Source: DATFVJ01 sp963727015
GTDB taxonomy: Bacteria; Actinomycetota; Actinomycetes; Streptosporangiales; Streptosporangiaceae
Direction: 5' to 3'
DNA: 64,000 nucleotides
Assembly (NCBI GenBank): GCA_963727015.1
Contig: CAVSEV010000016.1
Coordinates: 364,786-428,785 of the forward strand
The notes under the pieces are model-generated. The model did no database searches. It was not told the DNA's origin and saw only the letters and a list, made by a program, of their open reading frames with translations. Made by a program: the position numbers and the translations under genes. Of the stretch, positions 7,645-16,828 are shown in pieces (the stretch's first letter is position 1; each line of letters starts with the position of its first letter).

Positions 7645-8706
7645 GTGAGCGGTCAGGAAGAAGAACAAGCCCAGGTCCTGGTGGTCGGTGCGGGCCCCGC
7701 CGGGCTCGCAGCGGCGCTGGAACTGGCGGGCCGGGGACTGGCACCGCTGATCCTCGAGCGCCGACCGGTCTCCGGGAGCCATCCGCGGGCAACTGCGCTG
7801 ACCGCGGAGACCATGCAGCTGATCAGCCGCTGGGGCGCCGAGCCGGACGTGCGGCGCCTCGGCTTCGGCTGCGAGCACGCGATGTCGATCCGTTCCTGCC
7901 TCACCGGGCCGGAGATACAGCGCGTGCCCTTCCCCGATCACGTATGGGCGTGCGCGCAGGATTACCTCGAAGCCATCCTCGCCAGGTGCGCTGTCGCCGC
8001 TGGAGCCCAGCTGCGGTACGGCGCCGAACTCACCGGCCTGCGTCCAGCTGACGGGGCAATTCTCGCCACCGTCGCCGCTTCGCCAGGCCCGTCCACCACG
8101 ATCCGGGCACGGTATGTCATCGGCGCCGACGGCGCGCACAGCGCGGTGCGCCAGGCGGCCGGGATCGCCACCTCCAGGGCGCGCACATTCGGCGACTGGA
8201 TCAGCATCTTGTTCTGCTCGCCGGTGCGCGACTACACCGGCGACCGGCCCTGCATGGTCTACGGCATCGGTGACCCGTCCACCGGCGGCGTAATCGTGCC
8301 CACAGACGCCGCTGACCGCTGGATCCGCGGCATACCCTGGCATCCCGGACGAGGCGAGCGCCTCGAAGACCTTGACGAGGAACGCTGCACGGCCCTCATC
8401 CGATCTGCCGCCGGGGTCCCGGATCTACCCGTCAAGATCGTCGGCATCCGCTCATTCACGATGACCGCCGCCATTGCTGATCACTACCGGGCAGGCCGGT
8501 CCGTCCTGGCCGGGGACGCCGTACACGTGTTCACCCCAGCGACCGGGATGGGCCTCAACCTGGCCATCCACGACGGGACAGTGCTAGCCCAGGTCATGGC
8601 CGACACCATCGAACACGGCGACCAGCCCGAAACACTCGACAAGTACGAACACGCCTGCAGGCCGCTCGCCGAAAAACTGCTGGAGCCCGAACTCGCTCCC
8701 GCCTGA
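7645..8706 (+). CDS. FAD-dependent aromatic monooxygenase (class A flavoprotein)
   Basis: 353 residues from GTG 7645, preceded by GGAGGG. Residues 11-36 form the FAD-binding dinucleotide fold (VLVVGAGPAGLAAALELAGR, then ERRP), residues about 160-170 carry the DG motif (YVIGADGAHSAVR), and residues about 285-310 the second FAD motif (LAGDAVHVFTPATGMGLNLA). These features match PheA/TfdB-type hydroxylases that use NAD(P)H and oxygen on phenolic substrates. It ends soon after the FAD motif, without the thioredoxin-like C-terminal domain that longer relatives carry, so it belongs to the shorter group or is slightly truncated. Likely repressed by the divergent MarR protein. Confidence 0.9.
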   Translation: MSGQEEEQAQVLVVGAGPAGLAAALELAGRGLAPLILERRPVSGSHPRATALTAETMQLISRWGAEPDVRRLGFGCEHAMSIRSCLTGPEIQRVPFPDHVWACAQDYLEAILARCAVAAGAQLRYGAELTGLRPADGAILATVAASPGPSTTIRARYVIGADGAHSAVRQAAGIATSRARTFGDWISILFCSPVRDYTGDRPCMVYGIGDPSTGGVIVPTDAADRWIRGIPWHPGRGERLEDLDEERCTALIRSAAGVPDLPVKIVGIRSFTMTAAIADHYRAGRSVLAGDAVHVFTPATGMGLNLAIHDGTVLAQVMADTIEHGDQPETLDKYEHACRPLAEKLLEPELAPA

Positions 8707-9727
8707 CCCAGGCCGCACGGTTCCGGCTGGCCCGCGGCGTCCGGGGCCGGGCATACCTTCTCCGGCAAGCAGCGGGGCAGGGCAAGATCGAGCGGTCCGG
8801 ACCCGACGGGCGCGGCTTCTTAAGGAACCCGCGCCCTCAACCCGTCCCGCCGGGGATGACAACTCCAGGCGCCGGCAGCCCGCCGCGCCCGTGAAAGCAC
8901 ATAGCTGGGCGATCTGGCCGCCCGCGCCCCGCCTGTCAGTCAGCCAGACCACCGCGCCCGATTCGGCAGGGAGGATGTGGATTGTGCTTCCGGCCCTGCT
9001 TCCGTGGTCACGCTCGACGGCTGAGCGCCCAGCCGAAGCCGCTGCAGCGCCTCCAGTAAGGAAGCCCCCTTCACCACGACCAAGACTCAGGTGCGCGGCG
9101 TCGCCGCGAGCTCATTGGCACGCGTGAACCCGGCTGACGGTCGTCTGGCTGCATCCTGCCTGCGGAAAGGCCGGCGGCACATCTCCGATGGCACAAGATC
9201 ATCGCCGCCCGTCCAGCTGGCATGCCGCGACGTTGACGCCATGGCGTTGGGGTGCCCGCTGCCTGCGCCTGCCGACCTCCGCGGGCGGCGACGATCGTGC
9301 ACGCAACAGCCGGCCGAGCCGTCGCGGCGGTCCGGTGGCCGCCCGAGGTCGTAGTCACAGTCGATGACTTGAAACCGCTCCCTGGACGTCTGCAGCAGGG
9401 CCTGCCCTCACGCGCGTGAACGCAGGGACGCCGAGGCAGGAGCGGTTGGACAAGAAACTGATGATCCATCGCTGCCTGGAGTCGTTCGCGTGCAAGCGGA
9501 CGACGGCGATTGGCGGCCTGGGCTCCGGGGTCGGCAGGGGTAGGCCGCGATCTGCAGAAACGCTGGCACATACGGGCCCTTGGGCTCCAACCAGATCTCG
9601 CTGTCCAGACTGAGCACAGCGACCTTCTGCTCGCAGCAGAAGGTCACGGGCAGCACACCTCCGATGGTGCCGCCGGGCCGGACGTGCTGTCGCAAGGGCC
9701 GCCGCCGGTTTGATCCGTGCTGGAGGC
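8707..9727. other. 1-kb stretch without a supported gene
   Basis: All open frames are short and Arg/Pro-rich, as expected of random GC-rich DNA. One minus-strand frame (9408-9695) begins with a more protein-like segment, GGVLPVTFCCEQKVAVLSLD followed by SEIWLEPKGPYVPAFLQI, but quickly degenerates and has no recognised family. I see no promoter, RNA or repeat that I can defend. Confidence 0.4.
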
Positions 9728-10429
9728 TCAGGCAAGGCCGGCGTCGCGCATCATGATTGCCACTTGTACGCGGTTGGCCGCGTTCAGCTTGGTCAGGAGG
9801 TGGGACACGTGGGCCTTGACGGTTGCCTCGCTCATGTAGAGGTGCGCGGCGATGTCGGCGTTAGACCGGCCGCGCCCCACCTCGGCGGCGACTTCGCGTT
9901 CCCGGTCGGTGAGCGCCTTGAGCGAGTCCTGCGCGGCAGTCCGGCGGGCCGCGGCTGTGTCGGCGCTGTAGTGGTCGATCAGCGTGCGGGTGACCGATGG
10001 GGACAGCATGGCTTCACCGGCGGCGACGACCCGCACCGCGCCGACGATGTCAGCCGGAGGGGTGTCCTTCAGCAGGAACCCGCTTGCCCCGGCCCGGAGC
10101 GCGCCGAACACGTACTCGTCGAGCTGGAATGTGGTCAGCACAATGACTTTCGGCGCGTGGGGCAGCACGGCGATCCGCTTGGTTGCGGTGATCCCATCGA
10201 CGCCGGGCATGCGCACGTCCATCAACACCACGTCCACGCGGTGGGCGCTGGCAGCGATGATGGCGGCGGCGCCGTCGGCGGCCTCGCCGATGACCTCCAG
10301 GTCGGCTGCGGATGACAGGATGGTCCGCAGCCCGGCGCGGACGAGTGGGTCGTCGTCGACGAGCAGCACCTGCAAGGGCCCACCGCCGGTGGGGTCATGC
10401 TGGCTCGCGATGGCGGTCATGCGGGCCAT
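9728..10429 (-). CDS. LuxR/NarL-type response regulator
   Basis: 233 residues. The receiver domain covers about residues 19-135 with the acidic pocket VDDD near residues 24-27, the phosphoacceptor Asp71 in VLMDVRMPG, Thr100 and Lys121 (FLLKD). The C-terminal helix-turn-helix lies near residues 168-228 (LTDREREVAAEVGRGRSNAD, then SEATVKAHVSHLLTKL). Its start overlaps the 3' end of the histidine kinase gene by 13 bases, so the pair is translationally coupled. The adjacent, divergently oriented ABC transporter is the obvious regulatory target. Confidence 0.95.
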   Translation of the reverse strand: MARMTAIASQHDPTGGGPLQVLLVDDDPLVRAGLRTILSSAADLEVIGEAADGAAAIIAASAHRVDVVLMDVRMPGVDGITATKRIAVLPHAPKVIVLTTFQLDEYVFGALRAGASGFLLKDTPPADIVGAVRVVAAGEAMLSPSVTRTLIDHYSADTAAARRTAAQDSLKALTDREREVAAEVGRGRSNADIAAHLYMSEATVKAHVSHLLTKLNAANRVQVAIMMRDAGLA

Positions 10430-11595
10430 CGCAGCGCCGCGTTCAGCACGAAGTCACCGTCCGGGTTCAGACCGTGGGCGATGGTGCCGCCGGCGGCGGA
10501 GACCCGTTCGGCCAGGCCGGCCAGTCCCGCGCCGGTTCCGGGCAGGGGTGGCTCGCCGACAGGCCCGTCGGGTAGCTGGTTGCGGACGCTGATCCGCAGT
10601 CCCTGGCCGGGGCGGCCGGCGACCGACACGGCGACTGCGGCACCGCGGGCGTGTTTGCTCACGTTGGTCAGGGCTTCCCGGACGATCCGGTAGGTATCAC
10701 GGCCGAGCGTTCCCGGCGCCGTCTCCGGAGCCTCGACCTGCATGTCCAGCGCGACATTCATGCCGGCCTGGCGGGACTCCTGCACCAGCCGCGTGATGTC
10801 GCGCAGGGACGGCTGTGGCGCGCGCGGCGCCTCCTCTGCGTCGCCGTCGCGGAGCACGCCGATGACGCCCCGCAGCTCTTCCAGGGCCTGCCGGGCGGTT
10901 GAGCGGATCAGGCCGGCGGTTTCGCGCACCTCGGCGGGCGGCAGGTCCGGCCGGATCTCCAGTGCCCCGGCATGCAGGGCCATCAGCGACACCCGGTGGC
11001 CGAGCACGTCGTGCATCTCCTGGGCGATACGGGTCCGCTCGGCCTGGCGGGCCTGCTCCGCAAGCAGTTTCTGCGTCGCCTCGGCGTGGGCGACCCGTTC
11101 GCGCAGCGAGGCGAGGAGCTGACGGCGGGCCCGGATGTACATCCCCCAGGCCACCACGGCAGAGAATTCGGTCAGCGCCCACAGCGACGCCAGCCAGAAC
11201 GGGTACTGCCGATACCACAGCAGGTACGAGCCGGTGAACGCGATCAGGTACAGCCCCCCGATGGCCAGCGCGACCCCCGTCCGGCGGCGGATGCTGACGT
11301 TGAGCAACGCCAGCAGCGCGGCTACCCCAGCGCACAGCGATACCGCGGAGGGGATGAGCAGCGTCACGGCGATCGCGGTCGGCCACCGGCGCCGGAACCA
11401 CAGCGCCGCGGATGAGGCCGCCCCGATCCCGGCATCGATGGCGAACGCCAGTTCAGGCCACTCTGCGACCACGCGCGGGCCATGCACGACAGGCTTGATG
11501 ATCAGGTAGAGCAGGACGCCGCCTACCGCGGCCAGCGCCACCCAGGCCACATCCGCGGCCAGATCCCGCCCGGCACGTGATCCACAATCGGCCAT
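10417..11595 (-). CDS. Sensor histidine kinase (HisKA_3/NarL partner family)
   Basis: 392 residues. The first 160 residues hold several hydrophobic segments (for example AWVALAAVGGVLLYLIIKPV and IAVTLLIPSAVSLCAGVAAL), giving a membrane-embedded sensor without a large extracellular loop. The dimerisation helix has the phospho-accepting His in RIAQEMHDVLGHRVSLMALH near residue 195. The ATPase domain shows the N-box (REALTNVSKHA) near residue 308 and a glycine motif (GTGAGLAGLAERV). It phosphorylates the co-encoded response regulator. Such pairs next to a drug-type ABC exporter usually respond to membrane stress or antibiotics. Confidence 0.93.
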   Translation of the reverse strand: MADCGSRAGRDLAADVAWVALAAVGGVLLYLIIKPVVHGPRVVAEWPELAFAIDAGIGAASSAALWFRRRWPTAIAVTLLIPSAVSLCAGVAALLALLNVSIRRRTGVALAIGGLYLIAFTGSYLLWYRQYPFWLASLWALTEFSAVVAWGMYIRARRQLLASLRERVAHAEATQKLLAEQARQAERTRIAQEMHDVLGHRVSLMALHAGALEIRPDLPPAEVRETAGLIRSTARQALEELRGVIGVLRDGDAEEAPRAPQPSLRDITRLVQESRQAGMNVALDMQVEAPETAPGTLGRDTYRIVREALTNVSKHARGAAVAVSVAGRPGQGLRISVRNQLPDGPVGEPPLPGTGAGLAGLAERVSAAGGTIAHGLNPDGDFVLNAALRWPA

Positions 11596-11791
11596 ACTTC
11601 GAGGCTACGGACACATCCCCGGATTCCGGTACCGCCGATCGCCCCTGGCTGCATCGACGAAAGTAGCGGGTCCGGCCCGGATGGCATCGACGAAAGCCTG
11701 CGCCGGCCCCACCAGCTGGGCGCCGACTGGGCCGGGCACCTTAGCCGCGCGGCCGACGCGCTGGCCAGCCCGCCAGAGGCAGCCTTGGAGC

Positions 11792-12712
11792 ATGATCTCA
11801 GCTACCAGACTCAGCAAGCGCTACGGACCAGTCGTTGCCGTGGACGATGTGACATTCACCTGCGAGCCGGGAACTGTCACAGGCTTCCTCGGGCCCAACG
11901 GCGCCGGCAAATCCACCACCCTGCGCGCGATCACCGGCCTGACCCGGCCCGACGCGGGCCGTACCACCGTTGCCGGGCATCGGTTCGCCGAACTGCCCAA
12001 CCCGGCGCGAGTTGCCGGCACCTTGCTTGACGCCTCCGCGCTGCACGCCGGGCGCACCGGCCGCGCCACGCTGCGTATCGCCGCGACCATGACAGGGATG
12101 CCGGCCCGCCGCGTTGACGAGGTGCTGGCGGCCGTCGGCATGACCGGCGCGGCCGGCCGGCGGGTGGGGACCTACTCGCTCGGGATGCGCCAGCGGCTCG
12201 GACTGGCGCAGGCCCTCATCGGGGACCCCCAGGTGCTGATCCTCGACGAGCCCGGGGGCGGCCTCGACCCAGAAGGCATCGTCTGGATCCGCGGCCTGCT
12301 GCGCGACTTCGCCGACCGGGGCGGCACCGTGCTGCTGTCCAGCCACCTGCTGGCCGAGGTGCAGGCCACCGCCGACCACCTGGTGGTCATCAACGCCGGC
12401 CGCATCGTCGCGGCCGGCGCCCTCGCCGACCTGCTGGCCACGAGCGGCCTGATCGCGCGGGCCGCCGACCAGGCGGCGCTGCGGCGCCTCCTCACGCAGC
12501 ACACCGTGCCGTTCACCCCAGCCGCCGACGGCGCGCTGCGCATCAATACCAGCACCGGCGCCGACGCCGCCCAGATCGCCGCGCTCGCCGTCGCGGCCGG
12601 GCTTTCCCTGCTCGAGCTCCGGCCAGCAGATCACGCCGGCCTGGAAGACCTCTTCCTCACCCTGACCAGCCCCGCTGCGGACACCGGCGCCGGGGCAAAG
12701 ACCCGGAGGTGA
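11792..12712 (+). CDS. ABC transporter ATP-binding protein (drug/bacteriocin exporter type)
   Basis: About 306 residues from ATG 11792; an open frame continues upstream to 11681 but its residues are low-complexity and the family begins at MISATRLSKRYGPV. Walker A is GPNGAGKST, the signature is the variant YSLGMRQRLGLAQAL, and Walker B is VLILDEPGGGLDPEG, where relatives have DEPxNGLDPEG. The switch His follows in LLSSHLLAEV. The C-terminal 90 residues are the accessory domain of this exporter group. The gene is four bases from the permease start and divergent from the two-component system. Confidence 0.92.
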   Translation: MISATRLSKRYGPVVAVDDVTFTCEPGTVTGFLGPNGAGKSTTLRAITGLTRPDAGRTTVAGHRFAELPNPARVAGTLLDASALHAGRTGRATLRIAATMTGMPARRVDEVLAAVGMTGAAGRRVGTYSLGMRQRLGLAQALIGDPQVLILDEPGGGLDPEGIVWIRGLLRDFADRGGTVLLSSHLLAEVQATADHLVVINAGRIVAAGALADLLATSGLIARAADQAALRRLLTQHTVPFTPAADGALRINTSTGADAAQIAALAVAAGLSLLELRPADHAGLEDLFLTLTSPAADTGAGAKTRR

Positions 12713-12716
12713 CCCA

Positions 12717-13487
12717 ATGACCACCACCATGCACACCCAGCAGACGGGCACAGCCCAGCTCCCCCCGATCCCGTTCACCCGGCTGCTGCGGGCCGAATGG
12801 CAGAAGACCACCGGCACCCTAGCCGCCCGGTGGCTCCTGGCCGCCACCGCCGTCATCACCATCGGCGCCCTGCAGATCCCACTCCTTTTCCCCCACGACG
12901 TGACCCAGTCCCGCACCTCCTACCTCGCCTGGGCCGGACTCGGCCTGACCCGGCTGCTGCCCATCGTGCTCATGCTCGCTATGACCGCCGAATGGAGCCA
13001 GCGCACAGCGATGACCACCTTCACCCAGGAACCCCGCCGCGGCCGTGTCCTGACCGCCAAGATCCTCACCGGGCAGGCCGTCAGCCTGGCCGGCGCGGGC
13101 TTCGCATTCCTGGCCGCCCAGGCGGCCGTGCTGGCCGCCCGCGCCGCAGGCCAAGACATCACCACCAGCTGGAACTGGCCGCAGCTAGCAGGCTTCACCG
13201 CTTTCGTCCTACTCACGGGAACCATCGGCATCGCGTTCGGCGCCCTACTGCACAACACCGCCGTCGCCATCGTCACCTACTTCGCACTCGGCGGCGTCTT
13301 TAACCTGCTCATGATCCCGGCCCTGCAAGCGGCCGGGCGCTGGGTGAACACCGGCCAAACCTACGGATGGGTCCTCTACGGGCAATGGGCCGGCCACGGC
13401 GGCCAGATCGTGGCCTCCACACTCCTCTGGATCGCCCTGCCCCTGGCACTCGGCCTGATCCGGACCCTGCGCCGCGACGTGCGCTGA
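12717..13487 (+). CDS. ABC transporter permease (ABC-2 type)
   Basis: 256 residues with six hydrophobic segments: near residues 40-60 (WLLAATAVITIGALQIPLLF), 70-92 (YLAWAGLGLTRLLPIVLMLA), 125-145, 160-180 (GFTAFVLLTGTIGIAFGALL), 183-203 (VAIVTYFALGGVFNLLMIPA) and 235-250. This is the usual layout for the membrane half of CcmA/drug-type exporters. The ATG lies four bases after the ATPase stop, so the two subunits are translated together and form the exporter. Confidence 0.9.
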   Translation: MTTTMHTQQTGTAQLPPIPFTRLLRAEWQKTTGTLAARWLLAATAVITIGALQIPLLFPHDVTQSRTSYLAWAGLGLTRLLPIVLMLAMTAEWSQRTAMTTFTQEPRRGRVLTAKILTGQAVSLAGAGFAFLAAQAAVLAARAAGQDITTSWNWPQLAGFTAFVLLTGTIGIAFGALLHNTAVAIVTYFALGGVFNLLMIPALQAAGRWVNTGQTYGWVLYGQWAGHGGQIVASTLLWIALPLALGLIRTLRRDVR

Positions 13488-13894
13488 CGAACATGCCGCG
13501 GCGCCCTGACCATGCGTGGGAAAACACCGATCAGACACGGCGCACCAGCACCCACCACCTTCTGCAGAACCCCCCCTGAAAGCTGGGCGCGAGCACTAGC
13601 GCCAGATCCGCACGATCGGGGCGTTACCTCCCTCGTAACCCGACAGCGCTGAACCAGCTCAGAGTCGGCAGGGAGGTCTCACCGCCCGCCGAGTCTTAAG
13701 ATCCTCCACGTTCACCGACGGTAGCGAAAGCGCGTGGTGCCGGGTGTGCAGCTCGAACCAACTCGCCGGGGTCGACTCCCCGAGATCGATGGCCTCGTTG
13801 TCTCAGAATGCTCGCTGTCGCAGAATAGGGACACCTGATGCATTACGGCGAGGTCGAGGCTTAATTTCACCTCAGCGAGAGCTTCGCTTCTGGC
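13488..13894. other. Intergenic stretch holding the second 55-bp repeat
   Basis: Apart from the dispersed repeat at 13677-13731, no gene is supported. The right part (about 13740-13894) must hold the promoter and leader of the cyclase-STAND gene and is visibly less GC-rich than the sequence to its left, marking the likely left border of a transferred segment. Confidence 0.4.
13677..13731. repeat. 55-bp dispersed repeat, copy 2
   Basis: It matches 3363-3417 at 52 of 55 positions in direct orientation. It lies about 165 bases upstream of the cyclase-STAND gene, at the edge of the compositionally distinct segment. The two copies are 10.3 kb apart. Confidence 0.75.
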
Positions 13895-16828
13895 TTGTTT
13901 TCTCCGAGGGGAGGGCAGATAGAGGATCAAAGCCTGGCCGTTCACCGGACCATAGTCGTCGTCGACGTTGAGGGGTTCGGGGATCGACGTCGCACCAACC
14001 GGAACCAGCTTGCGGTCCGTGACGGCCTCTACCGTGCGATGCGGGAAGCATTCCGTCACACGGGAATCCCGTGGGTCGACTGCGATCACGAGGACCGGGG
14101 CGACGGTGTGTTCGTTCTGATTCCCGCCGAAGTACCTAAGAGCCTTTTCGTGGAATCGCTACCGTCCGCGCTGGTCGGTGCCCTGCGCGCACACAACAGC
14201 GCGCATCCGGGCGAGGAGCGGATTCGGCTACGGATGGCGCTAAACGCCGGTGAGGTCAACTATGACAAGCACGGAGCCACTGCAGCGTCGATCAACTTGG
14301 CGTTCCGGCTCCTGAACTCCGCCCCCTTAAAGGATGCGTTGGCGGAGTCGTCTGGCGTGCTGGCGGTGATTACATCGTCATGGTTCTTCGAGGAGGTCGT
14401 GAGGCACAGCACGGCTTACGCTGACGCGTATCGACCCGTCCCGGTCACCGCCAAGGAGACCACAACGACCGGATGGATCTGGCTCCCGGATCACACGAAC
14501 ACTCCCGGCTACGTGATGCAGGAGCGCCCGTCGGCTGCGGACGTATCAGCTGACCAACTCGCACCCATGATCATCGAGAAGTCCGTGCCGACCGTGGCCG
14601 GGAAAGCCCGAGTCACCCGACTGGCCCCTCGATACATCCACGGAGTCGCGCTTCCAAAGAACTGGGCTGACCGCGGTGCGGAGATCCAGCGCATTGCAGG
14701 TCTTCTTGAAGGAGAAGACGTGCACCTCGTGAACATCGTGGCCATCGGCGGAACCGGCAAGACTTCCGTGATGCGCAAGATTGCCGACTACCTTACGGAA
14801 AGGTCTGAGAAGTTCGACTCGTTGATCTGGTTCTCATTTTACCGGGATGAGGATGTCGAGCGATTTTTTCTCGAGGCCTGCAGGTACCTGGCGCCGGGAT
14901 TCGACCCCGCTGCCTACGAGAGTACCTTTGAGCGGGCCTCACTGCTTCAAGAGGCAATTGAGAACCGGTCGGCACTAATCGTTCTTGACGGATTCGAGAG
15001 AATAGTCCACGCGGGTCCCGGATCCCCTGCGATCGGCAGGATAAGCCGTCGAGAGATGGCAAGTTTTTTCAGCTATGTGCTGTCCTCCCACACGCGGACC
15101 ACGATAGCCCTCACCAGCCGCGTGCGCCTGGATGAGTTCGCCGAGACGGAAGGATACTTCGAAGAAGAACTTCCAGACTTGCAACTCGACGCTGCGGTCG
15201 ACTATCTAAAGTCAGGTGGAATCGGCGGTCCGGAGAGGTCTCTCAGGCAGGCCGCCACAGCATACGGCTGCCACGCCCTAGCTCTTGCCGTCTATCTCGA
15301 CTATGTTCGCTACCGAGGTTTCGCCGGTGACATCCGTCAGGTCGACGCCCCTCTTACGTTCCCGGCTGAGACCACTCGCGCCGACCGCCTCAACCGGTTG
15401 CTCACCTACTACTACGAACATCTCGGAATCACTGAACGCACTATTCTCAATTGGATCTCTGCCAGCCCCCGCGGCCTGGAGATGTATGAGCTCCACGACC
15501 TCACGACCTCCCAGTCCGCTAACCGCGGCACCGGTCGAAAGCCCGATTCGGTCGCCGCCAATGCGCTCAGGCAGTTGAGCTCATCCGCCTTGGTGACACC
15601 CAACCAGGACGGTGTCCTAATCCGGTTCGATTCACATCCTCTGATCAAGGCCTTCTGCTACGATCGCCTTAATGCCGATGAGCGGCGGTGCCTGCATCGC
15701 CAGTTGCTTGCTCAGGCTCAGGCGCAGCCGGTGCCAGCAGATCCGTTGGCGATTGACGAGATCAGGCCACTGCTCGACGTGTTCTGGCACGCCCTCGCCA
15801 TTGATGACGTCGACATGGCTTTTTCTGCCTGGTGTGACGAACGGGTGCACCGCAGACTGCTCTGGTGGGGAAGCTACCAATCGGCTCTTGACCTCGTCGA
15901 CCGGCTGATCAGTTCGCCAGCGTTCCGCGCCCAGTCAGCCCAGACCACCAAGGGTCGGCTTCTCGGCGAGGCGGGGATACTGTTGGTCAAGCTCGGTCAG
16001 CCGGGTCAGGCTTTCGATGCATACGACGAAGGCGTGGCGTGCCTGCGTACCGACTCGGAACGGTCGCTGGAACTGCTGCTCGATCTGTCGGAGGCACAGA
16101 TGGAGGTCGGGATCTTTCATAAGGCTGATGAGACCCTCAAGAGGGCTGAACGTCTCTTCAACGACGTGCCCGGCTTCCCACCATACAAGCTGACTGGGCG
16201 GAAGGGGCAGCTAGCTTCAGCGCTCGGTTCCTTCCAGGACGCCGAGAACCTCCTGGCCGCAGCTCTTCGGCAAGCGGCGGGCCTGGAGCGCGAGGATCCG
16301 GGCTACACCTGCCTGTTCTTGCGAACCCGGGCGGACCTACGCTGTTCGTATGGCCGGCTCGACGAAGCCCAGGCCGATTACGAGGCGGCGCTTCAGCATG
16401 CGACGGACCCACGGTGGCGTTTTGCCGACTATGAGGGACACCTACGCCGCGGATTGGGAGACCTCGCCAGCCGCCGGTCCATTGAACCGGAAGCCAATGC
16501 TCATTTCGCGGCAGCGCTCGACATCGCCCGGCGAATCGGCTACGAGTGGCTGGAAGTGGAGACCTTCGTCGCCAAGGCGCGCTCGGCGCTCAGATTCGAG
16601 AATCCAGGCGAGGCAGAAAAGTACGTGGTTCGCGCCTGCGCCCTCGCTGAGACCGGCGGTTGGGTGGCGTTGGCAGCCGAGTGCCTCTTGATTAGGGCAG
16701 AATGCTCTCGCAGGACAGGCGGACGGGGGGCAGACAAGTATCTGACGTCCGCGCGGGACCTGATATTGCGTTCCGGCAGGCACTCGTTGAAGGCCAAATA
16801 TACCTCGATCTGCGGAGAAACCCTGTGA
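13895..16828 (+). CDS. Nucleotide-cyclase-like domain fused to STAND NTPase with TPR-like repeats
   Basis: A 977-residue protein. Residues about 18-195 resemble a class III nucleotide cyclase: Asp24 in VVVDVEGFGD and Asp70 in EDRGDGVFVL sit where the two metal-binding aspartates are expected, and INLAFRLL (Asn134, Arg138) matches the catalytic Asn-Arg helix. Residues 280-560 are a STAND/NB-ARC NTPase with Walker A GGTGKTS (285-291) and Walker B ALIVLDGFE (360-368). Residues about 640-970 are TPR-like helical repeats, the usual ligand sensor. The start is uncertain: TTG 13895 is the first codon of the frame, but a strong GAGGGGAGGG lies inside it and homology begins near residue 18. It overlaps the methyltransferase by four bases. 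I infer a conflict or signalling role, not proven. Confidence 0.85.
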   Translation: MFSPRGGQIEDQSLAVHRTIVVVDVEGFGDRRRTNRNQLAVRDGLYRAMREAFRHTGIPWVDCDHEDRGDGVFVLIPAEVPKSLFVESLPSALVGALRAHNSAHPGEERIRLRMALNAGEVNYDKHGATAASINLAFRLLNSAPLKDALAESSGVLAVITSSWFFEEVVRHSTAYADAYRPVPVTAKETTTTGWIWLPDHTNTPGYVMQERPSAADVSADQLAPMIIEKSVPTVAGKARVTRLAPRYIHGVALPKNWADRGAEIQRIAGLLEGEDVHLVNIVAIGGTGKTSVMRKIADYLTERSEKFDSLIWFSFYRDEDVERFFLEACRYLAPGFDPAAYESTFERASLLQEAIENRSALIVLDGFERIVHAGPGSPAIGRISRREMASFFSYVLSSHTRTTIALTSRVRLDEFAETEGYFEEELPDLQLDAAVDYLKSGGIGGPERSLRQAATAYGCHALALAVYLDYVRYRGFAGDIRQVDAPLTFPAETTRADRLNRLLTYYYEHLGITERTILNWISASPRGLEMYELHDLTTSQSANRGTGRKPDSVAANALRQLSSSALVTPNQDGVLIRFDSHPLIKAFCYDRLNADERRCLHRQLLAQAQAQPVPADPLAIDEIRPLLDVFWHALAIDDVDMAFSAWCDERVHRRLLWWGSYQSALDLVDRLISSPAFRAQSAQTTKGRLLGEAGILLVKLGQPGQAFDAYDEGVACLRTDSERSLELLLDLSEAQMEVGIFHKADETLKRAERLFNDVPGFPPYKLTGRKGQLASALGSFQDAENLLAAALRQAAGLEREDPGYTCLFLRTRADLRCSYGRLDEAQADYEAALQHATDPRWRFADYEGHLRRGLGDLASRRSIEPEANAHFAAALDIARRIGYEWLEVETFVAKARSALRFENPGEAEKYVVRACALAETGGWVALAAECLLIRAECSRRTGGRGADKYLTSARDLILRSGRHSLKAKYTSICGETL

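Noticed and set aside
9408..9695. Minus-strand frame with a protein-like start
   Set aside because: It has no ribosome site, degenerates after about 50 residues and matches no family I know.
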